DNA of 64,000 nt from Chitinibacter sp. GC72 (GCF_009760905.1 NZ_VIRW01000007.1:62001-126000), one strand, 5' to 3'; positions 41,740 through 50,490 are shown, numbered from the stretch's first letter. Numbers and translations are program-made. Notes: generated from the letters alone by a model not told the origin.

Positions 41740-43986
41740 ATGCTGAAAGTCATCAAACGCGACGGTGCCAAAGCCGCTTACGACGGCGCAAAAATCTTTG
41801 AAGCGTGCCGCCGCGCCGCCACTGCCGCCCGCTATCCGGAGCCCGAGCTGCTGGCCGCCGAGATCACCGCCTACGTCGAAGATGAATGCCGCAAGCTGAC
41901 CGAGGCCGATCTATTTAGCAAAACGCCGCCGCAGCTGGATATTCCCACCATTCAGCAATTGGTCGAAGACGCGCTGATGGCGCAATACCCGGAAGTGGCA
42001 CGTATATATATACAGTACCGCTCGGATCGCGACCGGATCCGCGCCCAAGGTTCGGAGCTGCACGCCAAATTGATGGGTCTGGTTAATAAAACCGATCTTG
42101 AAGCCACTACCGAAAATGCCAATAAAGACGCCAATGTTTTTCCGGTAATGCGCGACTTAATGGCTGGTATCGTCTCCAAGCAATTTGCCAGCACCTTCCT
42201 GCCCAAAGATATCCTGGAAGCGCATCACAGCGGCGATATTCATTTTCACGATCTGGATTACTCGCCCTTTCTGCCGTTTACCAATTGCTGCCTGGTCGAT
42301 CTGCAAGGCATGTTGAAAAATGGCTTCCGCTTGGGCAACGCCAAAATAGAAAGCCCGAAATCAGTCGGCGTGGCGTGCGCGGTCACCGCGCAAATCATCG
42401 CGCAAGTCGCCAGCCATCAATACGGCGGCACGACGATTCCGAATATCGACCAAACCCTTGCGCCGTATGTATTAAAAACCTACGAGAAAAATCTCGGCGT
42501 CGCCCGCGAATATCAAATCGCCGATGCCGAGCGCTATGCCAAGGAGCGCACCGAAAAAGAAGCCTACGATGGCATTCAGGCCTGCGAGTATGAAATCAAC
42601 ACGCTATTTAGCTCGAACGGCCAGCAGCCATTTGTGACGTTCTCATTCGGTATGGGCACCAGTTGGGCCGAGCGCATTATCCAGCAAGCCATCTTGCGCG
42701 TGCGGATCAAGGGGCTGGGTAAAGAAGGCACAACGCCGGTTTTCCCCAAGCTGGTATTCTTTATCGACGAGGGCATCAACCTCAAACCGACCGACCCTAA
42801 TTACGACATCAAGCAGCTCGCACTGGAATGCACGTCCAAGCGCATGTACCCGGATATTATTTCGGCCAGACTCAATCGCCAGATCACCGGCTCCAGCGTT
42901 CCCGTCTCGCCGATGGGCTGCCGCAGCTTTCTGCCAGTGTGGCGCAATGCGCAAGGCGAGGAAGAACTCGACGGGCGCAATAATCTGGGCGTCGTCAGCC
43001 TGAACCTGCCACGAGTTGCCATTGAAGCGCGGGGCGATCTGGCGCGCTTTGAGCAATTGCTCGCCGAACGTCTACAGCTGTGTTTCCGTGCATTGTCGGT
43101 ACGGATTGAGCGCCTGAAAGGCGTCAAAGCCAATGTGGCGCCTATTTTATATACCGAGGGCGCTTTCGGCATTCGCCTGCAGCCTGATGACGACATCATC
43201 AGTATTTTCAAAGATGGCCGTGCGTCGATCTCGCTCGGTTTCATCGGCCTGCACGAAGTGGGCATATTGATGTTTAGCGAACACCCCGCCAATAGCCAGG
43301 CCGCGCAAGCGTTTCTGCAGCGCATCGTGCACACCATGAACGAGGTCACCCAACGCTGGAAAGCCGAGACTGGCTTTGGCTATTCGCTGTACTCAACCCC
43401 TAGCGAATCACTGTGCCATCGTTTCTGCAAACTCGATCAGGCCCGCTTTGGCCACCTGCCGGAGGTGAACGAATTATGCGCCAAAGGCTACTACACCAAT
43501 TCATTCCATCTGGACGTTGCGCATAAGGTCAATCCATTTGAAAAAATCGACTTTGAAGCAGGCTACGCCGAGCTCGCCAGCGGCGGGCATATTACCTACG
43601 TCGAATTACCCAATATGCAGCACAACCTGCGGGCACTGGAACGCATCTGGGACTACGCCATCACCAAGGTGCCGTATTTTGGCAGTAATACCCCGGTCGA
43701 TGCCTGCGGAAAATGCGGATTTATGGGCGAAACATTAGCCACAGCTAATGGTTTTACCTGCCCGGAATGCGGCAACCACGACAGTGCGACACTTTCCGTC
43801 ACCCGCCGCGTCTGCGGCTATCTGGGCAGCCCCAACGCCCGCCCATTCAATACCGGCAAACAGAAAGAAGTAATGCGCCGGGTAAAACACCACGCCCAAG
43901 CCCAATACACTAATGGGTATTTCTCCAAAGGCAATACCAATCAAGAGCCACAGAGCAATACCCCTGCATTGCTACCAGCACTATGA
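41740..43986 (+). CDS. nrdD: Anaerobic ribonucleoside-triphosphate reductase
   Basis: 748 residues. An ATP-cone (about 1-95) precedes the large catalytic barrel. Near the end are the zinc cysteines (CGKCGF, CPECG) and the glycyl-radical loop RRVCGYLGSPNARPFN. It makes dNTPs without oxygen after NrdG forms the glycyl radical. About 27 residues follow the usual end (RRVKHH); this extension is encoded by a palindromic repeat copy. It is preceded by FNR- and NrdR-like sites and a possible attenuator, and overlaps nrdG by 4 bp. Confidence 0.96.
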   Translation: MLKVIKRDGAKAAYDGAKIFEACRRAATAARYPEPELLAAEITAYVEDECRKLTEADLFSKTPPQLDIPTIQQLVEDALMAQYPEVARIYIQYRSDRDRIRAQGSELHAKLMGLVNKTDLEATTENANKDANVFPVMRDLMAGIVSKQFASTFLPKDILEAHHSGDIHFHDLDYSPFLPFTNCCLVDLQGMLKNGFRLGNAKIESPKSVGVACAVTAQIIAQVASHQYGGTTIPNIDQTLAPYVLKTYEKNLGVAREYQIADAERYAKERTEKEAYDGIQACEYEINTLFSSNGQQPFVTFSFGMGTSWAERIIQQAILRVRIKGLGKEGTTPVFPKLVFFIDEGINLKPTDPNYDIKQLALECTSKRMYPDIISARLNRQITGSSVPVSPMGCRSFLPVWRNAQGEEELDGRNNLGVVSLNLPRVAIEARGDLARFEQLLAERLQLCFRALSVRIERLKGVKANVAPILYTEGAFGIRLQPDDDIISIFKDGRASISLGFIGLHEVGILMFSEHPANSQAAQAFLQRIVHTMNEVTQRWKAETGFGYSLYSTPSESLCHRFCKLDQARFGHLPEVNELCAKGYYTNSFHLDVAHKVNPFEKIDFEAGYAELASGGHITYVELPNMQHNLRALERIWDYAITKVPYFGSNTPVDACGKCGFMGETLATANGFTCPECGNHDSATLSVTRRVCGYLGSPNARPFNTGKQKEVMRRVKHHAQAQYTNGYFSKGNTNQEPQSNTPALLPAL
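43913..43964. repeat. Palindromic element encoding the NrdD C-terminal extension
   Basis: ATGGGTATT (43913-43921) pairs with an internal GGCAATACC (43930-43938) or with GCAATACCC (43955-43963). The copy is translated as about NGYFSKGNTNQEPQSNTP, beyond the normal end of NrdD. Confidence 0.55.
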
Positions 43987-44438
43987 ATTACGACCGCTAC
44001 TACACCCACGATCTGGTCAACGGCCCCGGCATCCGCGTGACGCTGTTTGTCACCGGCTGCAGCCACGCCTGCCCCGGCTGCTACAACCCATCGACGTGGG
44101 ATAGAAAATCGGGCTTACCTTTTACGTCACAAGTGCAGCAAGAACTCCTCGACGCCTGCGAAGAGCACGATGGCCTGAGCCTATCCGGCGGTGATCCACT
44201 TCACACCGCCAACCGCGAAGCAATACTGGAACTCTGCCAAGCCTTCAAAACCCGCTACCCGGACAAGAATATCTGGCTGTGGACGGGGTATTTGTACGAA
44301 GAAGTACGCAAGCTGGCCGTGTTTGAGTATGTGGATGTGGTAATCGACGGCAAATACGAAAAAGAAAACCCCAGCACACTGCCGTGGCGGGGGTCGGGGA
44401 ATCAGCGGATGGTCGCACTTCCATCGCCTTTTGATTAG
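43983..44438 (+). CDS. nrdG: Anaerobic ribonucleotide reductase activating enzyme
   Basis: 151 residues. The radical-SAM cluster is CSHACPGC, in the CxxxCxxC order, followed by SGGDPL and the WLWTGY motif. It uses a 4Fe-4S cluster and SAM to form the glycyl radical on NrdD. ATGA overlap with nrdD gives coupled translation. It converges on the pilin gene with a gap of three bases. Confidence 0.96.
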   Translation: MNYDRYYTHDLVNGPGIRVTLFVTGCSHACPGCYNPSTWDRKSGLPFTSQVQQELLDACEEHDGLSLSGGDPLHTANREAILELCQAFKTRYPDKNIWLWTGYLYEEVRKLAVFEYVDVVIDGKYEKENPSTLPWRGSGNQRMVALPSPFD

Positions 44439-44441
44439 CGA

Positions 44442-44831
44442 CTATAGACCACAGCCTTTGACTGCAACGCCATTGGCACCAGACATGACACAAGTCCATA
44501 CGATATTTTCACCTGCAATGGAAGGCGCAGCAGGGGTTAGTGTTGCTGTTGCATCCTCATAGGTATAGGAAAGTATGCCATCCCCACTGCAACCTGGAAT
44601 CACTCCGCCATTGGAATCAGTGCATGCCAATACAGCATCTACAGAGTATTTCTCACCTACTTTAATTTTTTGCCCCACCAGACTGGCTAGCGCATTGGTG
44701 CTTTTTACTTTCTTCGTGTAATCCGTATAACTAGGAATCGCAATTGCAGCCAAGATACCGATGATCGCTACCACGATCATCAGCTCAATCAAAGTAAATC
44801 CTTTTTGTGCTTTTACATTAAGTTGAGTCAT
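44442..44831 (-). CDS. Type IV pilin (PilE/PilA-like), copy A
   Basis: 129 residues. An 11-residue leader ends KAQKG before FTLIELMIVVAIIGILAAIAIPSYTDYTKK, with Glu5 of the mature protein, so it is a PilD substrate. Four cysteines (VLACTDSN, IPGC, WTC, GCGL) suggest two disulfides. It is a close paralogue of copy B at 47547-47933. The ATG at 44831 has GGAGG eight bases upstream; the frame is open to 44849. A sigma-54-like promoter lies at 44885-44900. Type IV pili give twitching, DNA uptake and adhesion, including to chitin in some bacteria. Confidence 0.93.
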   Translation of the reverse strand: MTQLNVKAQKGFTLIELMIVVAIIGILAAIAIPSYTDYTKKVKSTNALASLVGQKIKVGEKYSVDAVLACTDSNGGVIPGCSGDGILSYTYEDATATLTPAAPSIAGENIVWTCVMSGANGVAVKGCGL

Positions 44832-44884
44832 CACACGCCCTCCGTGCATAGAATAACTTTATGGCTCCTTCATATTTAAATAGA

Positions 44885-44900
44885 AGCATGAAGCATGCCA
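44885..44900 (-). promoter_or_regulatory. Sigma-54-like promoter of pilin copy A
   Basis: Minus strand TGGCAT-GCTTC-ATGCT: GG and GC at the required -24/-12 spacing, with one change in each box from TGGCAC-N5-TTGCW. It lies 54 bp before the start codon and shares its -12 box ATGCT with the promoter of copy B. Confidence 0.6.
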
Positions 44901-44993
44901 GATTGTAAAAGTCACTGAGGCAGAGAACAGCAACACCAACTCAAGTCTCAACGTTAATTAGACCAAAACCATAGAATTTAATCAGAAGGTATT

Positions 44994-46814
44994 TTACTTT
45001 CTTTCATAATTTACGGCTCTAATTTTTTCCCTCCACTGACTAAGAAGCACTCTATCAACACTTTGAATCTTATTATTATTCTCGGCAGGATCCGAAATCA
45101 AGTCAAAAACATACTCTATATTATTGCTATTATCGATCCAATACTTCCAAAGAAATTGATCGTTTCGGTGATCATAGAGACCAATACTGGGAACCATTTG
45201 GAAATATGTAAAATCTTTCTTCTTGTAAATTTGAAATGGGTTCCCCTCCCAAACCGAAGGCCTTTCAATTCCAAGTTCAAATAAAATTGATGGGGCAATA
45301 TCTATTTGCGATATAAATGAATCAATACGAACACCAGGTGACGCTTTGCCTTCCTGATAGTTCAGCATCAGCAATGGAATATGCAACAATTGCTCTCTGA
45401 CACTATTAGTATGATTAAACAAACCATGCTCACCCAAACTATCTCCATGATCTGCTGTAATAACTACAAGCGCATCATTTAAATAATTTTTCTCAGCCAG
45501 CATCGACAATATTTTTCTTATAAAATCATCAGCCTGCAAAACACCATTATCATATGAATTAGTATTCTCGATTGTAGGATCACCTTTCATCTTTCCTGCA
45601 TGCCCTTTTGCTGGAATGTACTTTTTAAATTCAGGATATTTTTTACCTAATTGATGGGCTGACATTAAATGAAATTGCATCATAGTCGGCCGCCCACTCC
45701 AAGACTTAACGCCTTGCAGAGCATTAAGGACATGCCCATCATCAGACATATAAGCGGCAGCCATCCCACCATCGTAGTACTGAGTCACTGCGCCATATAA
45801 ATCAGATGTACTGTAAGTATTTAAGTGATTATCACTCAGTATCATACGAACATCATAACCATTCCTCAGCATAACTTTAGATAAGGAAAAAGGAGAGTTT
45901 GGCATCTGATGACTATATCGACTGCCAGCCATACTAGAAAGCCCGCACACCGATTCACCACAGGAAGCCCTTACATTACTGGCAATAGACAAAATGCCCA
46001 AATCAGCAAGTGAGTCCAAATAAGGTGTAGTTTTGCGTGCGTAGCCGTATACACTCATATGATCAAATCGCAATGCATCCACAACAATAATAATAATATT
46101 TTTATTTTTCTTATTTACTCCTGGAAGATAGTGTTCAGAAGCCAGCAACTCCTCGCGATTAACTGAATCGGGAACAATCAAGCCTTGATCAAATTTTGTG
46201 AGGAGATGGTTTTTTTTACCTGAATATAATGTAGTTGAAATTGGCTCAAGGTTATCAGATGCAAAATAAAAACAATCAAAAATCAGCTTACCAAAAAACA
46301 TCATTACCACAAAAATAAAAAAACCGAAGAATCGTATCTTCAGGAAAAACCATGCCGGCTCCCAAGTACGCACTTGGCCGACATAAAAGAAAAAAATCAA
46401 AAAACAACCATAAACAAGAAAGAACAACCCGGCAACCTCATATAAAGAATAACCAAAAATCTCTACAAAATATGCAAGCTGCCCAGAATAGCTAACAATA
46501 ATTTCCTCTGTAATTACTCTACCCCATATATTCAACAAAGCAACGACTGCAAGCCAATAAAGCAGCAGCAAAAATAAAAATGTTCCTTGCAACATCGAGT
46601 TAAGAACTTTAATCCAAGCAGACGAGCCTAAAACTCTCAGCAATATTATTTTCAGAACCTGAAAAAAAGAAAAAACAACAATAACAAAGTAGATATGTTC
46701 AACAAGTGCCAACCATGGTTTATCATGCCCTAGTACATAATATAGACAAAATAGAAAAGGAAAAAAAATCCACAAGAATAGCTCATACAGAAAACAAGTA
46801 GCATTTCTAATCAT
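44994..46814 (-). CDS. Alkaline-phosphatase-superfamily head-group transferase (sulfatase fold)
   Basis: 606 residues. Five or so N-terminal membrane helices (about 1-180) precede a periplasmic sulfatase-fold domain: IIIIVVDALRFDHMSVYGY with the metal Asp, the likely nucleophile in RASCGESVCG, and the metal site ITADHGDSLGEHG. This is the plan of EptA, PptA and LtaS-like enzymes that move phosphoethanolamine or phosphoglycerol from phospholipids to lipid A, pilin or glycans. The gene is strikingly AT-rich. It overlaps a PmtA-like methyltransferase by 4 bp and lies between two pilin genes, so pilin is the inferred acceptor. Confidence 0.8.
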   Translation of the reverse strand: MIRNATCFLYELFLWIFFPFLFCLYYVLGHDKPWLALVEHIYFVIVVFSFFQVLKIILLRVLGSSAWIKVLNSMLQGTFLFLLLLYWLAVVALLNIWGRVITEEIIVSYSGQLAYFVEIFGYSLYEVAGLFFLVYGCFLIFFFYVGQVRTWEPAWFFLKIRFFGFFIFVVMMFFGKLIFDCFYFASDNLEPISTTLYSGKKNHLLTKFDQGLIVPDSVNREELLASEHYLPGVNKKNKNIIIIVVDALRFDHMSVYGYARKTTPYLDSLADLGILSIASNVRASCGESVCGLSSMAGSRYSHQMPNSPFSLSKVMLRNGYDVRMILSDNHLNTYSTSDLYGAVTQYYDGGMAAAYMSDDGHVLNALQGVKSWSGRPTMMQFHLMSAHQLGKKYPEFKKYIPAKGHAGKMKGDPTIENTNSYDNGVLQADDFIRKILSMLAEKNYLNDALVVITADHGDSLGEHGLFNHTNSVREQLLHIPLLMLNYQEGKASPGVRIDSFISQIDIAPSILFELGIERPSVWEGNPFQIYKKKDFTYFQMVPSIGLYDHRNDQFLWKYWIDNSNNIEYVFDLISDPAENNNKIQSVDRVLLSQWREKIRAVNYERK

Positions 46815-47437
46815 TTAACATTCCGCACTGTTACAAACTTTGACAGCCCGCCAAAATTGACGGCACAAACATCAAGAATTTCCCAAGGCTGATCCAATAC
46901 ATATTTTTTAAAACAAAAATCAGAACGAAAACCAATCAATGATGGAAATTTAGCCAAAATACACTCAAAAGCTCTATATAAAAAAGCCCCTCCACTAAAA
47001 TGATTAAGAATAAAAATATGCCCACCATTCTTACAAACCCTACGGGCTTCAGCAATCAGGGCCTCAGGGTCGGGGGTTACAGACAAGACATAGGGGAGCA
47101 CCACGCAATCAAAACTTTCATCCGGAAAATGCATATTTTCTGCATCCATCATCATCAATGATATAGAAGGATGCGCTATTTTATTTGCTTCTTTCTGCGC
47201 TAGAGCTAAAATTGGTTCACAAATATCAACGCCTACAACTTGACATTCAAAAGGGTAATGCCGAAGTAACATACCTGTACCAACACCAATCTCTAGAATA
47301 TTATTAAATCTTTGCTGTGATAATGTGGCCCCCAATACTTTGCGACCGTGCTCTAATGAAAAACCAAAAATAAAATAATAAAATGGTGCATAGTATTTAT
47401 AAATTTTCTGCACGACATCTATTGTTAGGACACTCAT
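46811..47437 (-). CDS. PmtA-type phosphatidylethanolamine N-methyltransferase
   Basis: 208 residues. The N-terminus KIYKYYAPFYYFIFGFSLEHG, motif I LEIGVGTGML and the segment MMMDAENMHFPDESFDCVVLPYVLSVTPDPE closely follow the Rhodobacter PmtA class of SAM-dependent enzymes that methylate phosphatidylethanolamine toward phosphatidylcholine. It is AT-rich like the transferase gene it overlaps (ATGA), unlike the flanking genes, so the pair was probably acquired together. It follows pilin copy B and its terminator. Other small-molecule methyltransferases remain possible. Confidence 0.75.
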   Translation of the reverse strand: MSVLTIDVVQKIYKYYAPFYYFIFGFSLEHGRKVLGATLSQQRFNNILEIGVGTGMLLRHYPFECQVVGVDICEPILALAQKEANKIAHPSISLMMMDAENMHFPDESFDCVVLPYVLSVTPDPEALIAEARRVCKNGGHIFILNHFSGGAFLYRAFECILAKFPSLIGFRSDFCFKKYVLDQPWEILDVCAVNFGGLSKFVTVRNVK

Positions 47438-47482
47438 AAAAATATACCATCACTTGAAATTATAAAAATGATTATGCCCAAT

Positions 47483-47510
47483 AAAAAAACCCGCTTTCGC
47501 GGGCTTTTTT
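47483..47510 (-). terminator. Rho-independent terminator after pilin copy B
   Basis: CCCGC-tttc-GCGGG flanked by seven A and six T, so it works in both directions. It lies between pilin copy B and the methyltransferase gene. Confidence 0.9.
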
Positions 47511-47546
47511 GGTTACATCATACGAATATCAACATATCACTATTAA

Positions 47547-47933
47547 TTACGCACCACAACCCTTGATTGCAACAGCTGTACCAGATGGAGCGCAATTCCA
47601 AGTGATATTATCACCCACTACAGTAGGGGCTGTTGGCGTCAAGGTTACAGTAGCGCCATCATAAGTGAATGAAAGAATACCAGTACTAGTACAATTTGGG
47701 ATTGCTGCACCATTCGAGTCTGTACAAGCCAGAACGCCATCTACTGAATATTTTTCACCCACTTTCAACTTTTGACCTGCCAAGCTACCCAAAGCAGTCG
47801 TAGTTTTCGCTTTCTTGGTGTAATCGGTGTATGTTGGAATCGCAATCGCAGCCAAAATACCGATGATCGCTACAACGATCATCAACTCGATCAGGGTAAA
47901 ACCTTGTTGAGCACGTTTCATAGTTTGAGTCAT
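47547..47933 (-). CDS. Type IV pilin (PilE/PilA-like), copy B
   Basis: 128 residues. An 11-residue leader (ending RAQQG) precedes FTLIELMIVVAIIGILAAIAIPTYTDYTKK. Four cysteines sit at the same places as in copy A (VLACTDSN, IPNC, WNC, GCGA), and most of the sequence is shared, so the two arose by duplication. The frame is open to 48008, but AGGAG precedes the ATG at 47933. It has a sigma-54-like promoter at 47992-48007 and its own terminator, as expected for the strongly expressed major pilin. Confidence 0.94.
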   Translation of the reverse strand: MTQTMKRAQQGFTLIELMIVVAIIGILAAIAIPTYTDYTKKAKTTTALGSLAGQKLKVGEKYSVDGVLACTDSNGAAIPNCTSTGILSFTYDGATVTLTPTAPTVVGDNITWNCAPSGTAVAIKGCGA

Positions 47934-47991
47934 TTTGCTTCTCCTTGGGTTTGGATTGAGCAGGCTTATCACCTTGCTTGGGCTTAGTATA

Positions 47992-48007
47992 AGCATAGGG
48001 TGTGCCA
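47992..48007 (-). promoter_or_regulatory. Sigma-54-like promoter of pilin copy B
   Basis: Minus strand TGGCAC-ACCCT-ATGCT: a perfect -24 box and one mismatch in the -12 box. The predicted start lies about 48 bp before the ATG. Sigma-54 control of the major pilin is known in several proteobacteria. Confidence 0.7.
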
Positions 48008-48236
48008 ACTTTGTTTTTCTATGCCTCGCAGGCCATTTCTGGTGTGATCCTGCTTACACAAACAGGGCAAAATCGCTGCGGATTCCCCGTATTGCTAGTT
48101 GAATCGGGCGATCTGCAGCCATGCTTTGCAATTGTTTCCCCTGCGCACGTTTCCACATCTGATACCTCAATACCGGGCGAGTGACATTTATCGTCAGTAC
48201 ATTGCCCTTATCAGTAACTACTAATCAACTATCCAT
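48008..48236. other. Gene-free segment upstream of the pilin B promoter
   Basis: About 230 bp between the pseudopilin gene end and the pilin promoter, without a credible gene. Binding sites for a sigma-54 activator would be expected here, but I cannot identify one. CAATACC (48168-48174) and ATTGCCC (48201-48207) resemble arms of the palindromic family but are in the wrong orientation to form a copy. Confidence 0.4.
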
Positions 48237-48983
48237 TCACGGTAGCACCCGGCTTTGAGTCATCTGGTATAAAAACTGGCTACTAGGCAGCCACAGCACC
48301 ATATCGTCCAGCTCGGCATCCGGGGAATCCGCCCGGTAATTAGCGTCGGCGTTGCGGTTGTCATTTTCATCGCTCGTTCCTAGCGCACCGAGTTCGCCTT
48401 CGGAATAAACCACTGCGACGGCGTTGCTAACGAGGATGCGGGATGTCACGGCTGCGCCATTGCGACGGGTGGCGGAGCGCAGGGTGATCAGATTGCTGGC
48501 GCTTTGTAGTGTGAAACAGGGTTTGCTGGCGGGTAGACCACAGGCAGTGCCAGCGGTGGGGTTGGATCCAGCAAAATCACCTGCGTAGCTGGCCGAACCT
48601 CCGCCCGGATTGGTGGCCACGGCATATTTAAGCCGTCGCCCCCACGCATCGAGCTCGGGCAGCCCCAACTCACGCCATGGCAAATCGCCGTAGCTGCGAA
48701 CACAGCGATAGGCGTTGGCGTTGCCTGCGTCCTGGCGCTCTTGCATGCCTGCAGTGGCCTCGGTATTGCCTAGGGCCGGGTCTGCCGGGCATGGCAAATG
48801 ATGGTTGGCCAGTGCAAAGCCAAGCAGGGCTTCGTTGGCGCGCTCGAGCATCAGCTTGCTTTCCCGATGGCGCTGGGCGGCCATTTGCCCGCTAAATGCG
48901 CCAAGCCCGCTGGCCAGCATAATGCCGATGATCAGCAGCACCACGGCCAGCTCCAGCAATGAAAACCCGCGCTGCTTTAACAT
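48237..48983 (-). CDS. Type II/IV pseudopilin with N-terminal methylation motif
   Basis: 248 residues. The short leader KQRG precedes FSLLELAVVLLIIGIMLASGLG, a class III prepilin signal with Glu5. The body has LPCPADP, WRELGL and an acidic Asn-rich tail; cysteines may form disulfides. It overlaps the upstream GspK/PilX-like gene by 7 bp, so the two probably form part of one pseudopilus or pilus tip. No other secretion genes are adjacent. Confidence 0.8.
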   Translation of the reverse strand: MLKQRGFSLLELAVVLLIIGIMLASGLGAFSGQMAAQRHRESKLMLERANEALLGFALANHHLPCPADPALGNTEATAGMQERQDAGNANAYRCVRSYGDLPWRELGLPELDAWGRRLKYAVATNPGGGSASYAGDFAGSNPTAGTACGLPASKPCFTLQSASNLITLRSATRRNGAAVTSRILVSNAVAVVYSEGELGALGTSDENDNRNADANYRADSPDAELDDMVLWLPSSQFLYQMTQSRVLP

Positions 48984-50383
48984 AGTCTTGTCCTTTCGCT
49001 ACACACGCCCTGCCGGCACACCAGCATCAGATCATTGCTGGTGCACGCAGGGGTGACAAACTCACGCGTTTGCGGCTGCAACCATTTGTTCTGATGCGCC
49101 GCATCTTCCAGATACAGCGCCAGATCAAGGCTGGCATTGGCAGCCAGCTGGGTATTGTCGGCTCTGGCACTCTGACTGGCACCGGGCAGAATCAGCAGCA
49201 CGTCAATATCCGGCTCAGCCACACTATCCAGAATAAAATCGGCCGTGCAATGAGCGCCCTGTTTGACGGCGTAAAACACTGCCCGGTGCCAGATATTCTG
49301 CCGAAACCATACCGGAAGTCGATTGATCGCCGGAGTAGCAAAGCGCCCCTGCCCTGTCCAATCGTTCGCCGCTCGCGGCAAAATGCCTGCGCATAAGTCG
49401 GTCTGGCTGCGGCATCCGGTATTGGCCGCGTAAATCACATTATCGCGGCAGCTGGCATCACCCAGCATATTGGCGGGATAGGGATACGCTTCGGGAATGG
49501 CAGTTGGTGCAGGCGGCGCACTCGGTACAGGACTCGCAGAAGGGGCTGGTGGATAGGCGATTTGAAACGCTTCCCAGTGGCTTTGCAACTGGCTGGCAAT
49601 CGCCACGCCTAGCCGTGGCTGCACCAGTTCGATCAGCTCCTGCCCGCGAATCAACAGCAATTGGTCGTTGAAATTACTGGCCAATCCCGCAGCAACATAC
49701 GGCCCGCCCGCCTGCGCATTATTATAAATACCTGCCGCATCCAGGAATTGCGCCGCCTGATACGGGGGCGATCTGTTCTGCCCGGCCAGTGCCGGGCCGG
49801 GGGCAAAGAGGATGGCCGCCGCACCATCACCTGTGGCGGTTAACTCGACACCATCCTGAAAAACCCGCAGGCTGGCCTGGCTATCCAGATTGATTTTGCG
49901 GGCCTCGGTATCTTGCATGCGCACTACAAAACCTCGATCCACGCTATACCACAGTGGCTCGCCATAGGCGTCGAGTAATTTGGGAATGCCCAGCGTTTTC
50001 CACGGCAGCCAGCCCTGGCGCGAAGCCGGATTGGCCGCACTATTGCAGCTTGTGATCGACGTGCCAATGCTGTTGATGGCGCTTTCATTGGGATTGGCCG
50101 GGCAAGGCAGCTCAAGCGGCGAGCAGGCACGGCCATTGGGGGATGAGGTGGGTGAGCAATGACCCAGCCCGGCGGTGCCATCACGACTTAAAGACCAGGC
50201 CAGCAAGGCCTGACGCGCTTGCGCCAGAATGCGGGCGTTGTGCTCGCGGCGCAGTAATTCGGCGTCACGGCCACGTAGCGCCGATAAGGCAAACGCCGAA
50301 CATGCCAGCACCAGCAACATCAGCAGCAGTAATAAAGCCGCCCCTCGCTGAGCCAGGCGTCGCGCCGCACAATTACCCATCAT
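48977..50383 (-). CDS. PilX/GspK-like minor pilin-type protein
   Basis: 468 residues. The N-terminus LAQRGAALLLLLMLLVLACSAFALSAL is the hydrophobic stalk of PilX/GspK-like proteins, which often lack the Glu5 of normal pilins. A helix with RREHNARILAQARQALLAWSL follows, then a large Cys-containing domain with a proline-rich linker near residue 290. It shares the motif LPCPA(N/D)P and WLPWKTLGIP with the next gene, so both read similar folds. The start codon lies two bases from a palindromic repeat that supplies its ribosome-binding region. Confidence 0.7.
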   Translation of the reverse strand: MMGNCAARRLAQRGAALLLLLMLLVLACSAFALSALRGRDAELLRREHNARILAQARQALLAWSLSRDGTAGLGHCSPTSSPNGRACSPLELPCPANPNESAINSIGTSITSCNSAANPASRQGWLPWKTLGIPKLLDAYGEPLWYSVDRGFVVRMQDTEARKINLDSQASLRVFQDGVELTATGDGAAAILFAPGPALAGQNRSPPYQAAQFLDAAGIYNNAQAGGPYVAAGLASNFNDQLLLIRGQELIELVQPRLGVAIASQLQSHWEAFQIAYPPAPSASPVPSAPPAPTAIPEAYPYPANMLGDASCRDNVIYAANTGCRSQTDLCAGILPRAANDWTGQGRFATPAINRLPVWFRQNIWHRAVFYAVKQGAHCTADFILDSVAEPDIDVLLILPGASQSARADNTQLAANASLDLALYLEDAAHQNKWLQPQTREFVTPACTSNDLMLVCRQGVCSERTRLC

Positions 50384-50384
50384 T

Positions 50385-50433
50385 GGTATTGCCCTCTAAG
50401 TCATGTAGATCATAACTTGCAGGGCAATACCCC
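50385..50433. repeat. Palindromic element in the 5' UTR of the PilX/GspK-like gene
   Basis: Arms GGTATTGCCCT (50385-50395) and AGGGCAATACC (50421-50431), perfect 11 bp, with an inner AAGT/ACTT pair. On the minus strand the downstream arm AGAGGGCAATACC sits immediately before ATG, so its GAGGG could be the Shine-Dalgarno sequence, hidden when the hairpin forms. Confidence 0.8.
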
Positions 50434-50490
50434 TATAGACCCAACCTGCACCTTATGTGTTTACAGGTATAGTCAGAAAAAAGATAAGTC

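Noticed and set aside
48163-48210. Further palindromic-family copy upstream of pilin B
   Set aside because: CAATACC and ATTGCCC are present but point outward, so they cannot form the family hairpin.
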